IMG/VR virus record: IMGVR_UViG_3300030012_002778
Span: 1 to 56,186 of that record
Length of the DNA stretch: 56,186 nt
Reading direction: 5' to 3' (one strand)
From: a virus
The translations under genes and the position numbers were made by a program. Positions within the stretch are counted from its first letter, which is position 1, and each line of letters begins with the position of its first letter. Shown here one piece after another: positions 42,467 through 49,909 of this stretch. The notes under the pieces are model-generated. The model was given only the letters and a program-made list of their open reading frames with translations, was not told the origin of the DNA and ran no database searches.

Positions 42467-42711
42467 GAATGCTAGATGAAGTCTATAGAAAGGCAGACAA
42501 GAACGAAGTTTGTCAAAAATGCGGTTGCGATATTCCTCAAGGAAGCAACTGCTTAGTAGAAACTTACACTAGCAAGGGAAGCATCATCACTAACATATAT
42601 TGTATCAAACCTCGGTGTAACCCAATAAATAATCTAGGTCTTAGGTTGTTTTGGGGTGCGGTTTCGGCCACACTGCTCTTTTGGATAGCATGGGGCATAT
42701 GGGTTAGATGA
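42463..42711 (+). CDS. Zinc-binding membrane-anchored protein, 82 aa
   Basis: Starts with ATGA overlap on the previous gene. Cys residues in CQKCGCDIPQG and YCIKPRC should form one zinc site; residues ~62-79 (LFWGAVSATLLFWIAWGIW, shown in part) are one transmembrane segment. So a small zinc domain is held at the membrane. Function unknown. Confidence 0.7.
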   Translation: MRMLDEVYRKADKNEVCQKCGCDIPQGSNCLVETYTSKGSIITNIYCIKPRCNPINNLGLRLFWGAVSATLLFWIAWGIWVR

Positions 42712-42723
42712 GGAGGTTATGCT

Positions 42724-42774
42724 TCTATAGAAACGAAGATTGACCCCCCATGGGCGACCTATATAGGGTAGGCG
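42724..42774 (+). repeat. Dispersed promoter-like repeat, copy 1
   Basis: Shared parts with copy 2: CTATAGAAA, TTGACCCCC, ATGGG and CTATATAGGGTAGG in the same order. The last part contains a TATA-like CTATATAG. A transcript starting about 25 bases later would have a leader of about 270 bases before the helicase gene. Confidence 0.65.
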
Positions 42775-42856
42775 ACCCTCCCTATTGTCTTGACAGTGAT
42801 ACACGCCTCGCCTCCTTCAATTAAATGAGGCAGTATTATTTTGTTGAGACAAATAT

Positions 42857-42919
42857 GGGGGAGTCGAGTCAAGGGGCTACACAAATGAGATGCGACTAAC
42901 AATCGCTGACTCCTCCCCC
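42857..42919 (+). ncRNA. Structured leader or small RNA upstream of the helicase gene
   Basis: GGGGGAGTC (42857-42865) pairs with GACTCCTCCCCC (42908-42919), with one bulge, around an inner GCGA...TCGC stem. A further GCCTC...GAGGC hairpin lies just upstream. The whole 42712-43063 gap is non-coding, follows a promoter-like repeat and could be a leader or an independent small RNA. It does not fold as a tRNA by eye. Confidence 0.5.
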
Positions 42920-43063
42920 ACCTTTCATATTCACAATTCGGAAAATTTTCTAAAAAAGCACGAAAATTTTCCTGACTATTTAGTATTTCACACGCATTAC
43001 CGTTGCTTTAATTAGCAATCTAAGCGTTTTCTTAGTCCATTAAAAGACAAAAGAGGTTTAAAC

Positions 43064-44503
43064 ATGATAAAAGGAACACAAGAACAAGAAGATATTTGGA
43101 ACGCAATAGAAAACTCAGACGCTCACATTTTTGTAAATGCTAGTGCTGGAACTGGGAAGACATTTACCATTGTAGAAGGTGCTAAAAGAATCGGTAATCA
43201 AAAAGCCGCCTTTCTAGCATTTAACAAATCTATTGCCACTGAATTACAAGAAAGACTACCCGAAGATGTAGAAGCAAAAACATTTCACGCATTTGGTTTT
43301 GCTGCTATTAGGAATGCAGGTGTTAAAACAAAAGTAAACAACTACAAACTAAATAACATTATCAAAGATTTGTTGGGTGAAGATTATCATATCGCACCAT
43401 TAAAAAAACTAGTTAGCCTAGTCAAAGGTTCTATGTTAGAAGGTAATAATAAAAAAGAAATTAACAAATTAATTGATGAATATAATATTCAATTTGAGTC
43501 TATTAGAGAAGAAGAGATAGCGGTTCAATCAATTCCTGCTATTCTAACTCTATGTAAAACACAAACTCACCACATTGATTTTGATGATATGATTTGGCTA
43601 CCCTTAGTAAGTGATTACCCACTTCCACATTATGATATAATGTTTGTAGATGAAGCACAAGATTTCAATGAAATGCAAAGAGAGTTAATTTCTCGCTGTA
43701 TTAATGGCGGTAGATGTATTATTGTCGGAGACAAGTATCAAGCAATTTATGGATTTAGAGGAGCAGATAGCAATTCTATTTCTATGTTTAGAGATAAGTT
43801 AAGTAATAGTTCAAGAGATATAGAATATTATTCTCTAACTATTACATGGAGATGTCCTAAATCAGTTGTTGAAGAAGCGAATAGATATCTTGAAAGTAAC
43901 AGGTTCGTATGTTCTCATGATGCGATAGACGGAACTGTAATAGTTGATGCCCCATTTAATCCACAAAGAAACGATATGGTTCTTTGCAGGTATAATGCGC
44001 CATTAGTTGGTGCTTTCTATGATTTAATTAGTCAAGGTAAATCAGCCTATATTCTAGGTCGTGATATGACTAAGGGATTAATTACTTCAGTTGAAAAAAT
44101 CACTAAGAATAAACACATGGGAACTCAGGAGTTTTGGGCTTTATTCATGAAGGACTTTGAGTTTAAACATGCTAAGTTACTAGAACAGAATAAGGTAAAT
44201 CAAGCACTAACTCTTGAAGACAAAAGAGACTGTATCAGTATTTTTGTTGAGAAAACAACAACAGTTGGCGGTATCATTGAAGAAATCAAAAGAGTATTCG
44301 ATGGTAATGATAAGGGAGAAATAATGCTTTCAACTGTTCATAAGGCTAAAGGTCTTGAAGCAGATAATGTGTATATTCTAGCAACTGATAGAATGCCACA
44401 TCCAAAGGGAGGGCATGAAGAAAACAATATTTGCTATGTAGCAATTACAAGAGCGAAGAAAACCCTACTATATGTTGGGCCAAGACCGGGAATAAATTAT
44501 TAG
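43064..44503 (+). CDS. SF1 (UvrD/Rep-type) DNA helicase, 479 aa
   Basis: All main motifs are present: Q-like TQEQEDIW, Walker A ASAGTGKT (~26-33), Ia AFNKSIATEL, TFHAFGF, Walker B VDEAQDF, motif III GDKYQAIYGFRGA, motif IV TWRCPKSV, motif V STVHKAKGLEADNV and motif VI YVAITRAKKTL. It is compact compared with UvrD (~700 aa), lacking most of the 1B/2B insertions. It probably unwinds DNA in replication or repair. ATG 43064 follows AAAAGAGGTTTAAAC. Confidence 0.93.
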   Translation: MIKGTQEQEDIWNAIENSDAHIFVNASAGTGKTFTIVEGAKRIGNQKAAFLAFNKSIATELQERLPEDVEAKTFHAFGFAAIRNAGVKTKVNNYKLNNIIKDLLGEDYHIAPLKKLVSLVKGSMLEGNNKKEINKLIDEYNIQFESIREEEIAVQSIPAILTLCKTQTHHIDFDDMIWLPLVSDYPLPHYDIMFVDEAQDFNEMQRELISRCINGGRCIIVGDKYQAIYGFRGADSNSISMFRDKLSNSSRDIEYYSLTITWRCPKSVVEEANRYLESNRFVCSHDAIDGTVIVDAPFNPQRNDMVLCRYNAPLVGAFYDLISQGKSAYILGRDMTKGLITSVEKITKNKHMGTQEFWALFMKDFEFKHAKLLEQNKVNQALTLEDKRDCISIFVEKTTTVGGIIEEIKRVFDGNDKGEIMLSTVHKAKGLEADNVYILATDRMPHPKGGHEENNICYVAITRAKKTLLYVGPRPGINY

Positions 44504-44514
44504 GAGGAATAATA

Positions 44515-44751
44515 ATGGAAGAAATGTTAGAGTTTTGTGGCTTTGAGTCACTATTTGATATGATTAAGTTTCACCTTTCGCAAGAAGAATTGATTGATTT
44601 ACTATGCGAATTATTAGGAGAACATGACCTATTAGCGCAAGAAATTTGTGAAGAAATAGCCTATGATAAGTATGGTTGGAAAGACTTAGAGGCCATAAAA
44701 GAAGATGCTGAAGATATAGCCTATCAAGCATTTAAGGATGAAAGAATTTAA
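44515..44751 (+). CDS. Small acidic helical protein, 78 aa
   Basis: ATG 44515 follows TAGGAGGAATAAT right after the helicase stop. It is strongly acidic (EEMLEFCGFESLFDMIKFHLSQEE) and helical. It may bind the helicase or host proteins; no direct evidence. Confidence 0.7.
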   Translation: MEEMLEFCGFESLFDMIKFHLSQEELIDLLCELLGEHDLLAQEICEEIAYDKYGWKDLEAIKEDAEDIAYQAFKDERI

Positions 44752-44880
44752 TATTAGATTCCTTACGGAAATACGGGTTTAGCAGTAATAACGGAAAATA
44801 CCTCTTGGGGCTTGGTGTTCTTAGGCTAGGGAGTTTATCATGCGCTTCCTTCCGTTTCCCGCTATTTAAGAGGTGATAAA

Positions 44881-45132
44881 ATGATAAATTGGATTAAAAG
44901 ATTCTTCGTTAGAGAAGAAAAGGCACAGACTCCTAAGTGTGAATTATGTGGCTTAGGAGCCAAGTTTCATATGCTCATTGAGTTTAAAACTATGAAACTA
45001 GAAGAAGTAGATAATAAAATATTAATTAGAATATGTGATGGTTGTTATGAAGAAATTAATGAGAGATATAATCCCGAAGGAAAACCACCGACAATACAAG
45101 CCGGAGTTTTTGAATCGAAGTTACGAACATGA
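44881..45132 (+). CDS. Zinc-binding protein, 83 aa
   Basis: ATG 44881 behind AAGAGGTGATAAA. CELCG (~20-24) and CDGC (~52-55) form a four-Cys zinc ribbon on a mixed fold. It starts a cluster of small zinc proteins. Function unknown. The 129-base gap before it contains only short dyads. Confidence 0.72.
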   Translation: MINWIKRFFVREEKAQTPKCELCGLGAKFHMLIEFKTMKLEEVDNKILIRICDGCYEEINERYNPEGKPPTIQAGVFESKLRT

Positions 45133-45212
45133 AAAAAGAAGAGAAGAATATTGCAGAAAACAAACTGCAAGTGGCCGCAAAGACCACTATAAAATATATC
45201 AAGAATCAATAA
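45129..45212 (+). CDS. Possible micro-protein, 27 aa
   Basis: Starts with ATGA overlap on the previous stop and reads MKKEEKNIAENKLQVAAK to a stop just before the next ribosome site (AAGGAGG). The two junctions are the only support. Confidence 0.5.
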   Translation: MKKEEKNIAENKLQVAAKTTIKYIKNQ

Positions 45213-45225
45213 GGAGGATGAAAAT

Positions 45226-45354
45226 ATGAATGAAGAAATAAACGAATGCTATAATTGTGGTAGCAAATACAGGGGTCTTGACCTTTGCCCTACTTGTGAT
45301 ATGTGTTACAAATGTGGCGACCATAATTACTGTAATGATGAGGTGACAGAATGA
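45226..45354 (+). CDS. Zinc-ribbon micro-protein, 42 aa
   Basis: ATG 45226 follows AAGGAGGATGAAA. It has eight or so Cys residues: CYNCG, CPTCDMCYKCG and a final C, enough for two zinc sites in 42 residues. It overlaps the next gene as ATGA. Probably a nucleic acid or protein adaptor. Confidence 0.75.
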   Translation: MNEEINECYNCGSKYRGLDLCPTCDMCYKCGDHNYCNDEVTE

Positions 45355-45599
45355 AAATAAAAAATGAATTTGGAAATATAATATATAATGATGGAACAAT
45401 TGCTATGAAGACTAAATATATCTTTGAGGACACAGTATCTATGATGTTGTTCTTCAAGGATGAGATTTGGGATGGTAGAGAACCACACGACAATAATAAT
45501 TGGGAAGTTAATAGAAGTGAACTAACTATAACTTGCACAAATTTTGTCAAGGCTTTGGACTACTACGATTTAATATTAGAAGAAGGTGAAGAAGAATGA
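45351..45599 (+). CDS. Small protein, 82 aa
   Basis: ATGA overlap at both ends. A beta-rich protein (NEFGNIIYNDGTIAMKTKYIF) with an acidic end. No domain recognised. Confidence 0.7.
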   Translation: MKIKNEFGNIIYNDGTIAMKTKYIFEDTVSMMLFFKDEIWDGREPHDNNNWEVNRSELTITCTNFVKALDYYDLILEEGEEE

Positions 45600-45856
45600 A
45601 GAAAGAAATAGAAATAAATGTGCCAATGGAAGCACTTCTACAAGACCCTGAACTATATTGGGAAAGCATGTGCGAAGAATACGATGGTATTTCATGTTGT
45701 CAAGAAATGAAAGATGACATGTCAAATAAAATTGCACCTGATATGTTTGCGGCATTGGCTGAGTTCATGATTGAACCTACAATTGAAAGAAAAAATGCTG
45801 TAATAATTATAATGGATATGTTGAGATATTGGCATGAAAAGGAAGTGAATATATGA
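45596..45856 (+). CDS. Small acidic protein, 86 aa
   Basis: ATGA overlap with its neighbours. Acidic with several Met and Cys residues (YDGISCCQEMKDDMSN) and a C-terminal helix. Function unknown. Confidence 0.7.
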   Translation: MKKEIEINVPMEALLQDPELYWESMCEEYDGISCCQEMKDDMSNKIAPDMFAALAEFMIEPTIERKNAVIIIMDMLRYWHEKEVNI

Positions 45857-46497
45857 ATATATTTGCACTAACAAGATGCCCGATAGAATCGGCAAAACAA
45901 ATGATAGATAAGCATGTGATTAAAATGCCAACCGAGAGTTGTCAAATGCTACACACAAATGCCTTGTTTATGGATTTTGTAGATAGATATGGCTACGAGC
46001 CTTCTCTTAGAAGACTAAAGGAATATCATGAGGAAGAACAGTCTATTTTGATGAAACCTGCTATGCTTAATCATCCTAGCACTATTTGGGCTAGACAAAC
46101 TGATAATAATACTATGTGGTTGTTTCAACACGCTTTGGCTCTATGTGAAGAATATACTGTTAGATACGGTAAAGTTCATGGGACTTATGAGAGAATACTA
46201 CATACACCAATAGAGTATGATGCTGACTATCAGTTAGCAACTCCGCCTCTTGTCGCTATGGCTGATGAATATAGAATACCTAATACATATGGAGAACATT
46301 GTTGGGAGTTTGTTATAGACTCTTACCGCCATTATTACTTAGAAGGCAAATGGCGTTTCGCTGAATGGAAAACAGAAAGACCTATTTGGTGGCCAGTTAA
46401 TCATATCAATATGAGATGGAATGCTATGTTTGATAGAATTAACAAACAAAACAATCTATCTCTACCCTTGAAGATGTTACCGTTGGTGGTGGAATAA
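45853..46497 (+). CDS. Conserved viral protein with DKHVIKM/NHPS motifs, 214 aa
   Basis: I recognise the pattern of a protein widespread in tailed viruses of bacteria: an N-terminal CPIESAKQMIDKHVIKMPTE, then NHPSTIWARQTDNNTMWL and EYTVRYGKVHGTYERI, later PLVAMADEYRI, and a Trp-rich end. Conserved His, Lys and Arg suggest an enzyme, possibly acting on nucleic acid; function is not established as far as I know. ATGA overlap on both sides. Confidence 0.8.
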   Translation: MNIFALTRCPIESAKQMIDKHVIKMPTESCQMLHTNALFMDFVDRYGYEPSLRRLKEYHEEEQSILMKPAMLNHPSTIWARQTDNNTMWLFQHALALCEEYTVRYGKVHGTYERILHTPIEYDADYQLATPPLVAMADEYRIPNTYGEHCWEFVIDSYRHYYLEGKWRFAEWKTERPIWWPVNHINMRWNAMFDRINKQNNLSLPLKMLPLVVE

Positions 46498-46715
46498 TGG
46501 ATGAAGAAATATATAAAATAATAACAGACGGATATGGCACTGTCTTTGAACCTGCTCCTAGAGAGAAAATAGAATTGCATAAGAAACATGCAAATGAAGG
46601 GATGGATATGGCTCTTCGTCTTTTCAAAAGAAACCCAAGCGCAGAACATTTCAACTTGCTAAAAGTTGCTATGCTAACTTATCAGTATTGGGTGCAAAAG
46701 AAGGTGATAGAATGA
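46497..46715 (+). CDS. Small helical protein, 72 aa
   Basis: ATG overlaps the previous stop (AATAATGG). Charged helices (REKIELHKKHANEGMDMALRLF). No domain recognised. Confidence 0.7.
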   Translation: MDEEIYKIITDGYGTVFEPAPREKIELHKKHANEGMDMALRLFKRNPSAEHFNLLKVAMLTYQYWVQKKVIE

Positions 46716-46810
46716 TATTACAAACAAGACACGGTAGAGCAATACCTCTTGTAAAAATAGAGTTTTCTAACGGGCAAATGGAAATCGTATTAGAGTTGAT
46801 TGACGAATGA
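46712..46810 (+). CDS. Micro-protein, 32 aa
   Basis: ATGA overlap at both ends; reads MILQTRHGRAIPLVKIEFSN and ends LELIDE. A beta-hairpin-like peptide. Supported by junctions only. Confidence 0.6.
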   Translation: MILQTRHGRAIPLVKIEFSNGQMEIVLELIDE

Positions 46811-46929
46811 TATGTCAAATATGCTTTAACAAAGGATGGCACTTAGTTCCTAACTATGAATTAGAAACTATGGAACTAGAACAGTGTTTGGACTGTTTAG
46901 CCAAAGAACGAGATAAAAATACCAATTAA
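46807..46929 (+). CDS. Zinc-binding micro-protein, 40 aa
   Basis: ATGA overlap on the previous gene. CQIC near the start and CLDC near the end give one zinc ribbon. Ends just before a promoter-like repeat. Confidence 0.68.
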   Translation: MICQICFNKGWHLVPNYELETMELEQCLDCLAKERDKNTN

Positions 46930-46930
46930 C

Positions 46931-46984
46931 TCTATAGAAAAACACCTTGACCCCCGATGGGGATACTATATAGGGTAGGGCGAG
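46931..46984 (+). repeat. Dispersed promoter-like repeat, copy 2
   Basis: CTATAGAAA, TTGACCCCC, ATGGG and CTATATAGGGTAGGG, in the same order and nearly the same spacing as at 42724-42774. The TATA-like part is about 45-50 bases upstream of ATG 47020. Confidence 0.65.
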
Positions 46985-47019
46985 GATACTACTACCCAAG
47001 AATAAAGAGAATGATAATT

Positions 47020-47355
47020 ATGTTAAGTAAAGAAGAATTAAAAGAACAATTAATACTTAATCATTTGATTAGGCATGATGGTCTTAATGAAAATGAAGCA
47101 ATTAAACTACTAATACAATGCGGTTTAGCCAAAGAACCAGTATTTAGTAATGTTATTACGACTTCCATACTAAATTTAATGTTAAAATTCAAAGAAAAGG
47201 GTGTGCGTTTGTTTGATGAAGTGAACCCCTTTATATTGTCTCAAGACGCTATCAATTTTAGTAGAGGTTTAGAGAGCGATATAGTCAATGAATTTGGCGA
47301 AACAGAAGGAAGAATTTTCCTTCATCCTAGATATTATAGGAGTGAATTAATATGA
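47020..47355 (+). CDS. Unknown protein, 111 aa
   Basis: I choose ATG 47020 (MLSKEELKEQLILNH); upstream in-frame ATGs lie within the promoter-like repeat. Helical N-terminal half, mixed C-terminal half. No domain recognised. Confidence 0.68.
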   Translation: MLSKEELKEQLILNHLIRHDGLNENEAIKLLIQCGLAKEPVFSNVITTSILNLMLKFKEKGVRLFDEVNPFILSQDAINFSRGLESDIVNEFGETEGRIFLHPRYYRSELI

Positions 47356-47615
47356 AAACAGAAGTAGAATTTAGAATAGTAGATGATAGCACAATGCCCC
47401 CAATCATTATTTCTTACAATGATGATGACCAACCAAAAGTAGTTTTGAATACTTATCACAAGATTTGGATAAGTCTAAACAGAAGGTTGATTGCGGGAAT
47501 CATAGAAAATCTACAAGAAAAGATGGATGTAATCTTAACAGGTTTTTTGAGTGAACAACGAGTTTATGAAAAGCAAGACCAACAAGATATGATGTATCTA
47601 GGTGATGAACAGTGA
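47352..47615 (+). CDS. Unknown protein, 87 aa
   Basis: ATGA overlap. A beta-rich first half (VEFRIVDDSTMPPIIISYND) and a helical second half. Function unknown. Confidence 0.7.
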   Translation: MKTEVEFRIVDDSTMPPIIISYNDDDQPKVVLNTYHKIWISLNRRLIAGIIENLQEKMDVILTGFLSEQRVYEKQDQQDMMYLGDEQ

Positions 47616-48019
47616 GTGGTATTGTAAAGAATTGTATTCAGTGCAAGAAACCATTTCACACCATGTCTACTTCTACTACTGAAAATATTTGTAGGACTTG
47701 TTGGATGGATAAAAAACAAGATATCGCTATTAGAAGAAGTGAGAACAAACAGAACAATGTTATTCTTTCTATAGAAAGAAGACTAGATACTTTAGAAAGT
47801 TATGATGTAGCATATCAGGTCGAAATGAAAGTGAACACCATGCTACAACACATGATGCCTACAGATTTAGAAAAGATGTTTAATGCTAAATTAGATAAAT
47901 ATCTAAAAGAACACGAAAAGAAACTTAGGCAACTAAGAGAAAAACAACAAAAACAGATTAGTATATTACATACGAGAATCCAAGAATTAGAAAAGGAGTT
48001 GGAAAGTCTTTATGGTTAG
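47612..48019 (+). CDS. Zinc finger plus coiled-coil protein, 135 aa
   Basis: GTG start at 47612 overlapping the previous stop (GTGA). CIQCKKPF...CRTCW (~8-30) is a four-Cys zinc finger; residues ~45-135 are a long coiled coil ending in KRLRQLREKQQKQ-like charged helix. Likely a dimeric nucleic-acid-binding protein. Confidence 0.75.
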   Translation: MSGIVKNCIQCKKPFHTMSTSTTENICRTCWMDKKQDIAIRRSENKQNNVILSIERRLDTLESYDVAYQVEMKVNTMLQHMMPTDLEKMFNAKLDKYLKEHEKKLRQLREKQQKQISILHTRIQELEKELESLYG

Positions 48020-49280
48020 AAGAGAATTAGGCGAAGGCCGTTGGGATAAAGTATTGATGAGAAGAATGGTAAATTTATCCGTTGCTGATAATTACGATGA
48101 GGCTAAAGAAGAATGGTTAGCGACAGGTAATGTTTGGTGGCGTGGTAATGGAGAAATGCCTGATTGGGTTTCTAATTCACAATTAGGACAGGGCAAGTGT
48201 CTTTGTGGTCATACTGTAGTATATCATTTTGAGATTCTTAATACTGAAAATGGTATTAGAGAATGTGTTGGTAGTGACCATATCAATTCCTATCTAATTA
48301 TGCGACAGATTTCTCAAGAGAAAGGACAATCTATAGAAACAATTACTGAAGAACAAATCCAAGAATGGATTAATGTCCGTGTAGGTTCTATGAAAGCAGA
48401 AGCATGGTGGAAGGAAAACGGTGAATCATTTGAAATGATGTTCAACAAAATCAAAGAAATAGATGTTAGATATAACACTAGAAATCAATACAAAGAATAT
48501 CATTATGATAAAGATATTAGAGAATATGTCTACCCTAAGAAACTTAGAAAAAAGTCTGAAGGAGAGTTCGGGACACCTTATTACAAAATGGCTTCTATTG
48601 TTTGGAGATGGAATCACCCTGATAATCCTAAAAACCAACAGACAACTAGAGGCTATCCTAATGATAGGCTTATGCAAGATTTAGCCATATACTTTATTAA
48701 ATCAGAACCTCTTTTGGAGAAGATGAATAAAGAAAAGGAAAGAAGAAAGGCTAAGGTTCTAAAGGTTAAACAACTCATTGAAGAGGAAAAGATGAGAGAA
48801 CAAGAAAAGGCAAACGAAAGAAGAAAAAATGGCGCAATTTACAATTTACGAACTCTAATGCATAGTGCGAGCGATGATGTTTGGAATAATGAGAGCAAGT
48901 TAAAGCAACAACACCAACGAAAAATACTAGAAAAAAGACGGCTTAAAATGCAAGAAGAAAAGAAAATCGCTGATAATGAAATGCTTAGTTCTATGAATAA
49001 AACATTTGAAGATATGTGTGAATATTATGGTATGCCAGCATTTGATGAAACCTTCGCAGGTAATGAATGGGAAAGAGACTTTTTGGTATCAATTAAATAT
49101 TTATTAAATGACCAAAAAGAATTATCTCCTAGACAACTTCAAACTGCAAGGAGAATATTTGAGAATGACCCGCCTTCGGATGCTCAAGTAAAATACCTAA
49201 GAGATTTAGGCTATGAAGGCAAAATACCTAGCAAAAGATTTGCTAGTAAAAAAATAAAAGAAATAAAAGGAGAGAGATAA
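48012..49280 (+). CDS. Zinc-containing coiled-coil protein, 422 aa
   Basis: Overlaps the previous gene. Residues ~64-93 contain CLCGHTVVYHFEILN and ECVGSDHI, a Cys/His zinc-like module of a type seen in other virus proteins. Residues ~230-330 are a highly charged coiled coil. The C-terminus has a helical repeat (SPRQLQTARRIFEN, SDAQVKYLRDLGYEG) reminiscent of small DNA-binding modules. Function unknown. Confidence 0.75.
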   Translation: MVRRELGEGRWDKVLMRRMVNLSVADNYDEAKEEWLATGNVWWRGNGEMPDWVSNSQLGQGKCLCGHTVVYHFEILNTENGIRECVGSDHINSYLIMRQISQEKGQSIETITEEQIQEWINVRVGSMKAEAWWKENGESFEMMFNKIKEIDVRYNTRNQYKEYHYDKDIREYVYPKKLRKKSEGEFGTPYYKMASIVWRWNHPDNPKNQQTTRGYPNDRLMQDLAIYFIKSEPLLEKMNKEKERRKAKVLKVKQLIEEEKMREQEKANERRKNGAIYNLRTLMHSASDDVWNNESKLKQQHQRKILEKRRLKMQEEKKIADNEMLSSMNKTFEDMCEYYGMPAFDETFAGNEWERDFLVSIKYLLNDQKELSPRQLQTARRIFENDPPSDAQVKYLRDLGYEGKIPSKRFASKKIKEIKGER

Positions 49281-49281
49281 T

Positions 49282-49398
49282 ATGTTGAAAGCAATAAGTA
49301 AGTTTATTTTTTGGGCTGTGTTATTCGCAGTCTTTGGGAGTTTGTTAATTTTCTTTTTAGGAAATGACGAATACCTAACGAATGGGGGATTGGAATGA
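49282..49398 (+). CDS. Single-pass membrane micro-protein, 38 aa
   Basis: ATG 49282 behind GGAGAGAGATAAT. Residues ~6-27 (SKFIFWAVLFAVFGSLLIFF) are one hydrophobic helix, followed by a short acidic tail. It ends at the promoter of the next gene. Confidence 0.68.
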   Translation: MLKAISKFIFWAVLFAVFGSLLIFFLGNDEYLTNGGLE

Positions 49399-49415
49399 AC
49401 CCCTTTAAATATAAG
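49398..49415 (+). promoter_or_regulatory. Promoter before the ubiquitin-like gene
   Basis: GAACCCC followed by TTTAAATATAAG, ending about 33 bases before ATG 49448, which has GTGATAAT as ribosome site. Resembles the promoter at 41090-41107. It would allow the ubiquitin-like gene to be made separately. Confidence 0.55.
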
Positions 49416-49447
49416 AGGATAATAGGAAAAAATAGGAAAGTGATAAT

Positions 49448-49654
49448 ATGATTAAGTTAAGAATTTTGAATGAAACAGGACACACAGAAGTAGTGATGGA
49501 AAGCAGTGAAGTCATTGAGCAAATCAATACTCACCCAACACACTGGGTTTTTATTGACAGCGAAATGGTAGCAAGAGAAGAGATAGCAAATATAAACTGG
49601 GACGATGTTACATCTGTAGATTTGACTCCGGCTATTGTTGGAGGAAGTCTTTGA
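49448..49654 (+). CDS. Candidate ubiquitin-like (ThiS/MoaD/beta-grasp) protein, 68 aa
   Basis: The predicted order is strand (KLRILN), turn, strand (EVVMES), helix (EVIEQINTH), strand (HWVFIDSEMV), then WDDVTSVDLTPAIVGG and the final SL. This matches the beta-grasp layout, and the end resembles the D-x-V...P-x-V-x-GG tail of ThiS and MoaD. Gly65-Gly66 is followed by Ser-Leu, so a protease would be needed to expose the Gly-Gly. Genes for an E1-like protein and a JAMM protease lie 2.3 and 4.4 kb downstream. I see the pattern; the fold and function are inference. Short length makes chance similarity possible. Confidence 0.6.
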   Translation: MIKLRILNETGHTEVVMESSEVIEQINTHPTHWVFIDSEMVAREEIANINWDDVTSVDLTPAIVGGSL

Positions 49655-49675
49655 TTAGATAGTCCTAAAAATCCT

Positions 49676-49716
49676 CACGGGGGGAAAAGCCGTGGGTCAC
49701 AATTGCTTTTCCCCCC
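49676..49716 (+). promoter_or_regulatory. Strong hairpin with an alternative pairing, after the ubiquitin-like gene
   Basis: GGGGGGAAAAGC (49679-49690) pairs perfectly with GCTTTTCCCCCC (49705-49716). The alternative stem CACGG (49676-49680) with CCGTG (49690-49694) uses overlapping bases, so the two cannot form together. It may be a terminator, RNA-stability element or switch. No U-tract follows directly. Confidence 0.6.
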
Positions 49717-49743
49717 TCCCTCATTCCTTAGTATGGTGTTTCT

Positions 49744-49905
49744 ATGAAAGAAAAGAATCCCCAATACGAAATCAATACAAGAAAAAACATGCGTATAGCG
49801 ACCCGATGTAGGGTCTGCGGTGGTCAGTTATTGACTGCTGAAGAAATTAAAAATGAAATACACGATAGATGTAATGTTGATAATACCAATATGTATATGA
49901 TGTGA
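49744..49905 (+). CDS. Zinc-binding micro-protein, 53 aa
   Basis: ATG 49744 to TGA 49905, just before the 388-aa gene. It contains CRVCGG and one more Cys (DRCN), a partial zinc site. Position between the ubiquitin-like and 388-aa genes makes it a possible part of the same unit. Confidence 0.62.
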   Translation: MKEKNPQYEINTRKNMRIATRCRVCGGQLLTAEEIKNEIHDRCNVDNTNMYMM

Positions 49906-49909
49906 GATA

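Noticed and set aside
42857-42919. tRNA-like appearance
   Set aside because: The stems do not form a cloverleaf and there is no anticodon loop or T-loop sequence.
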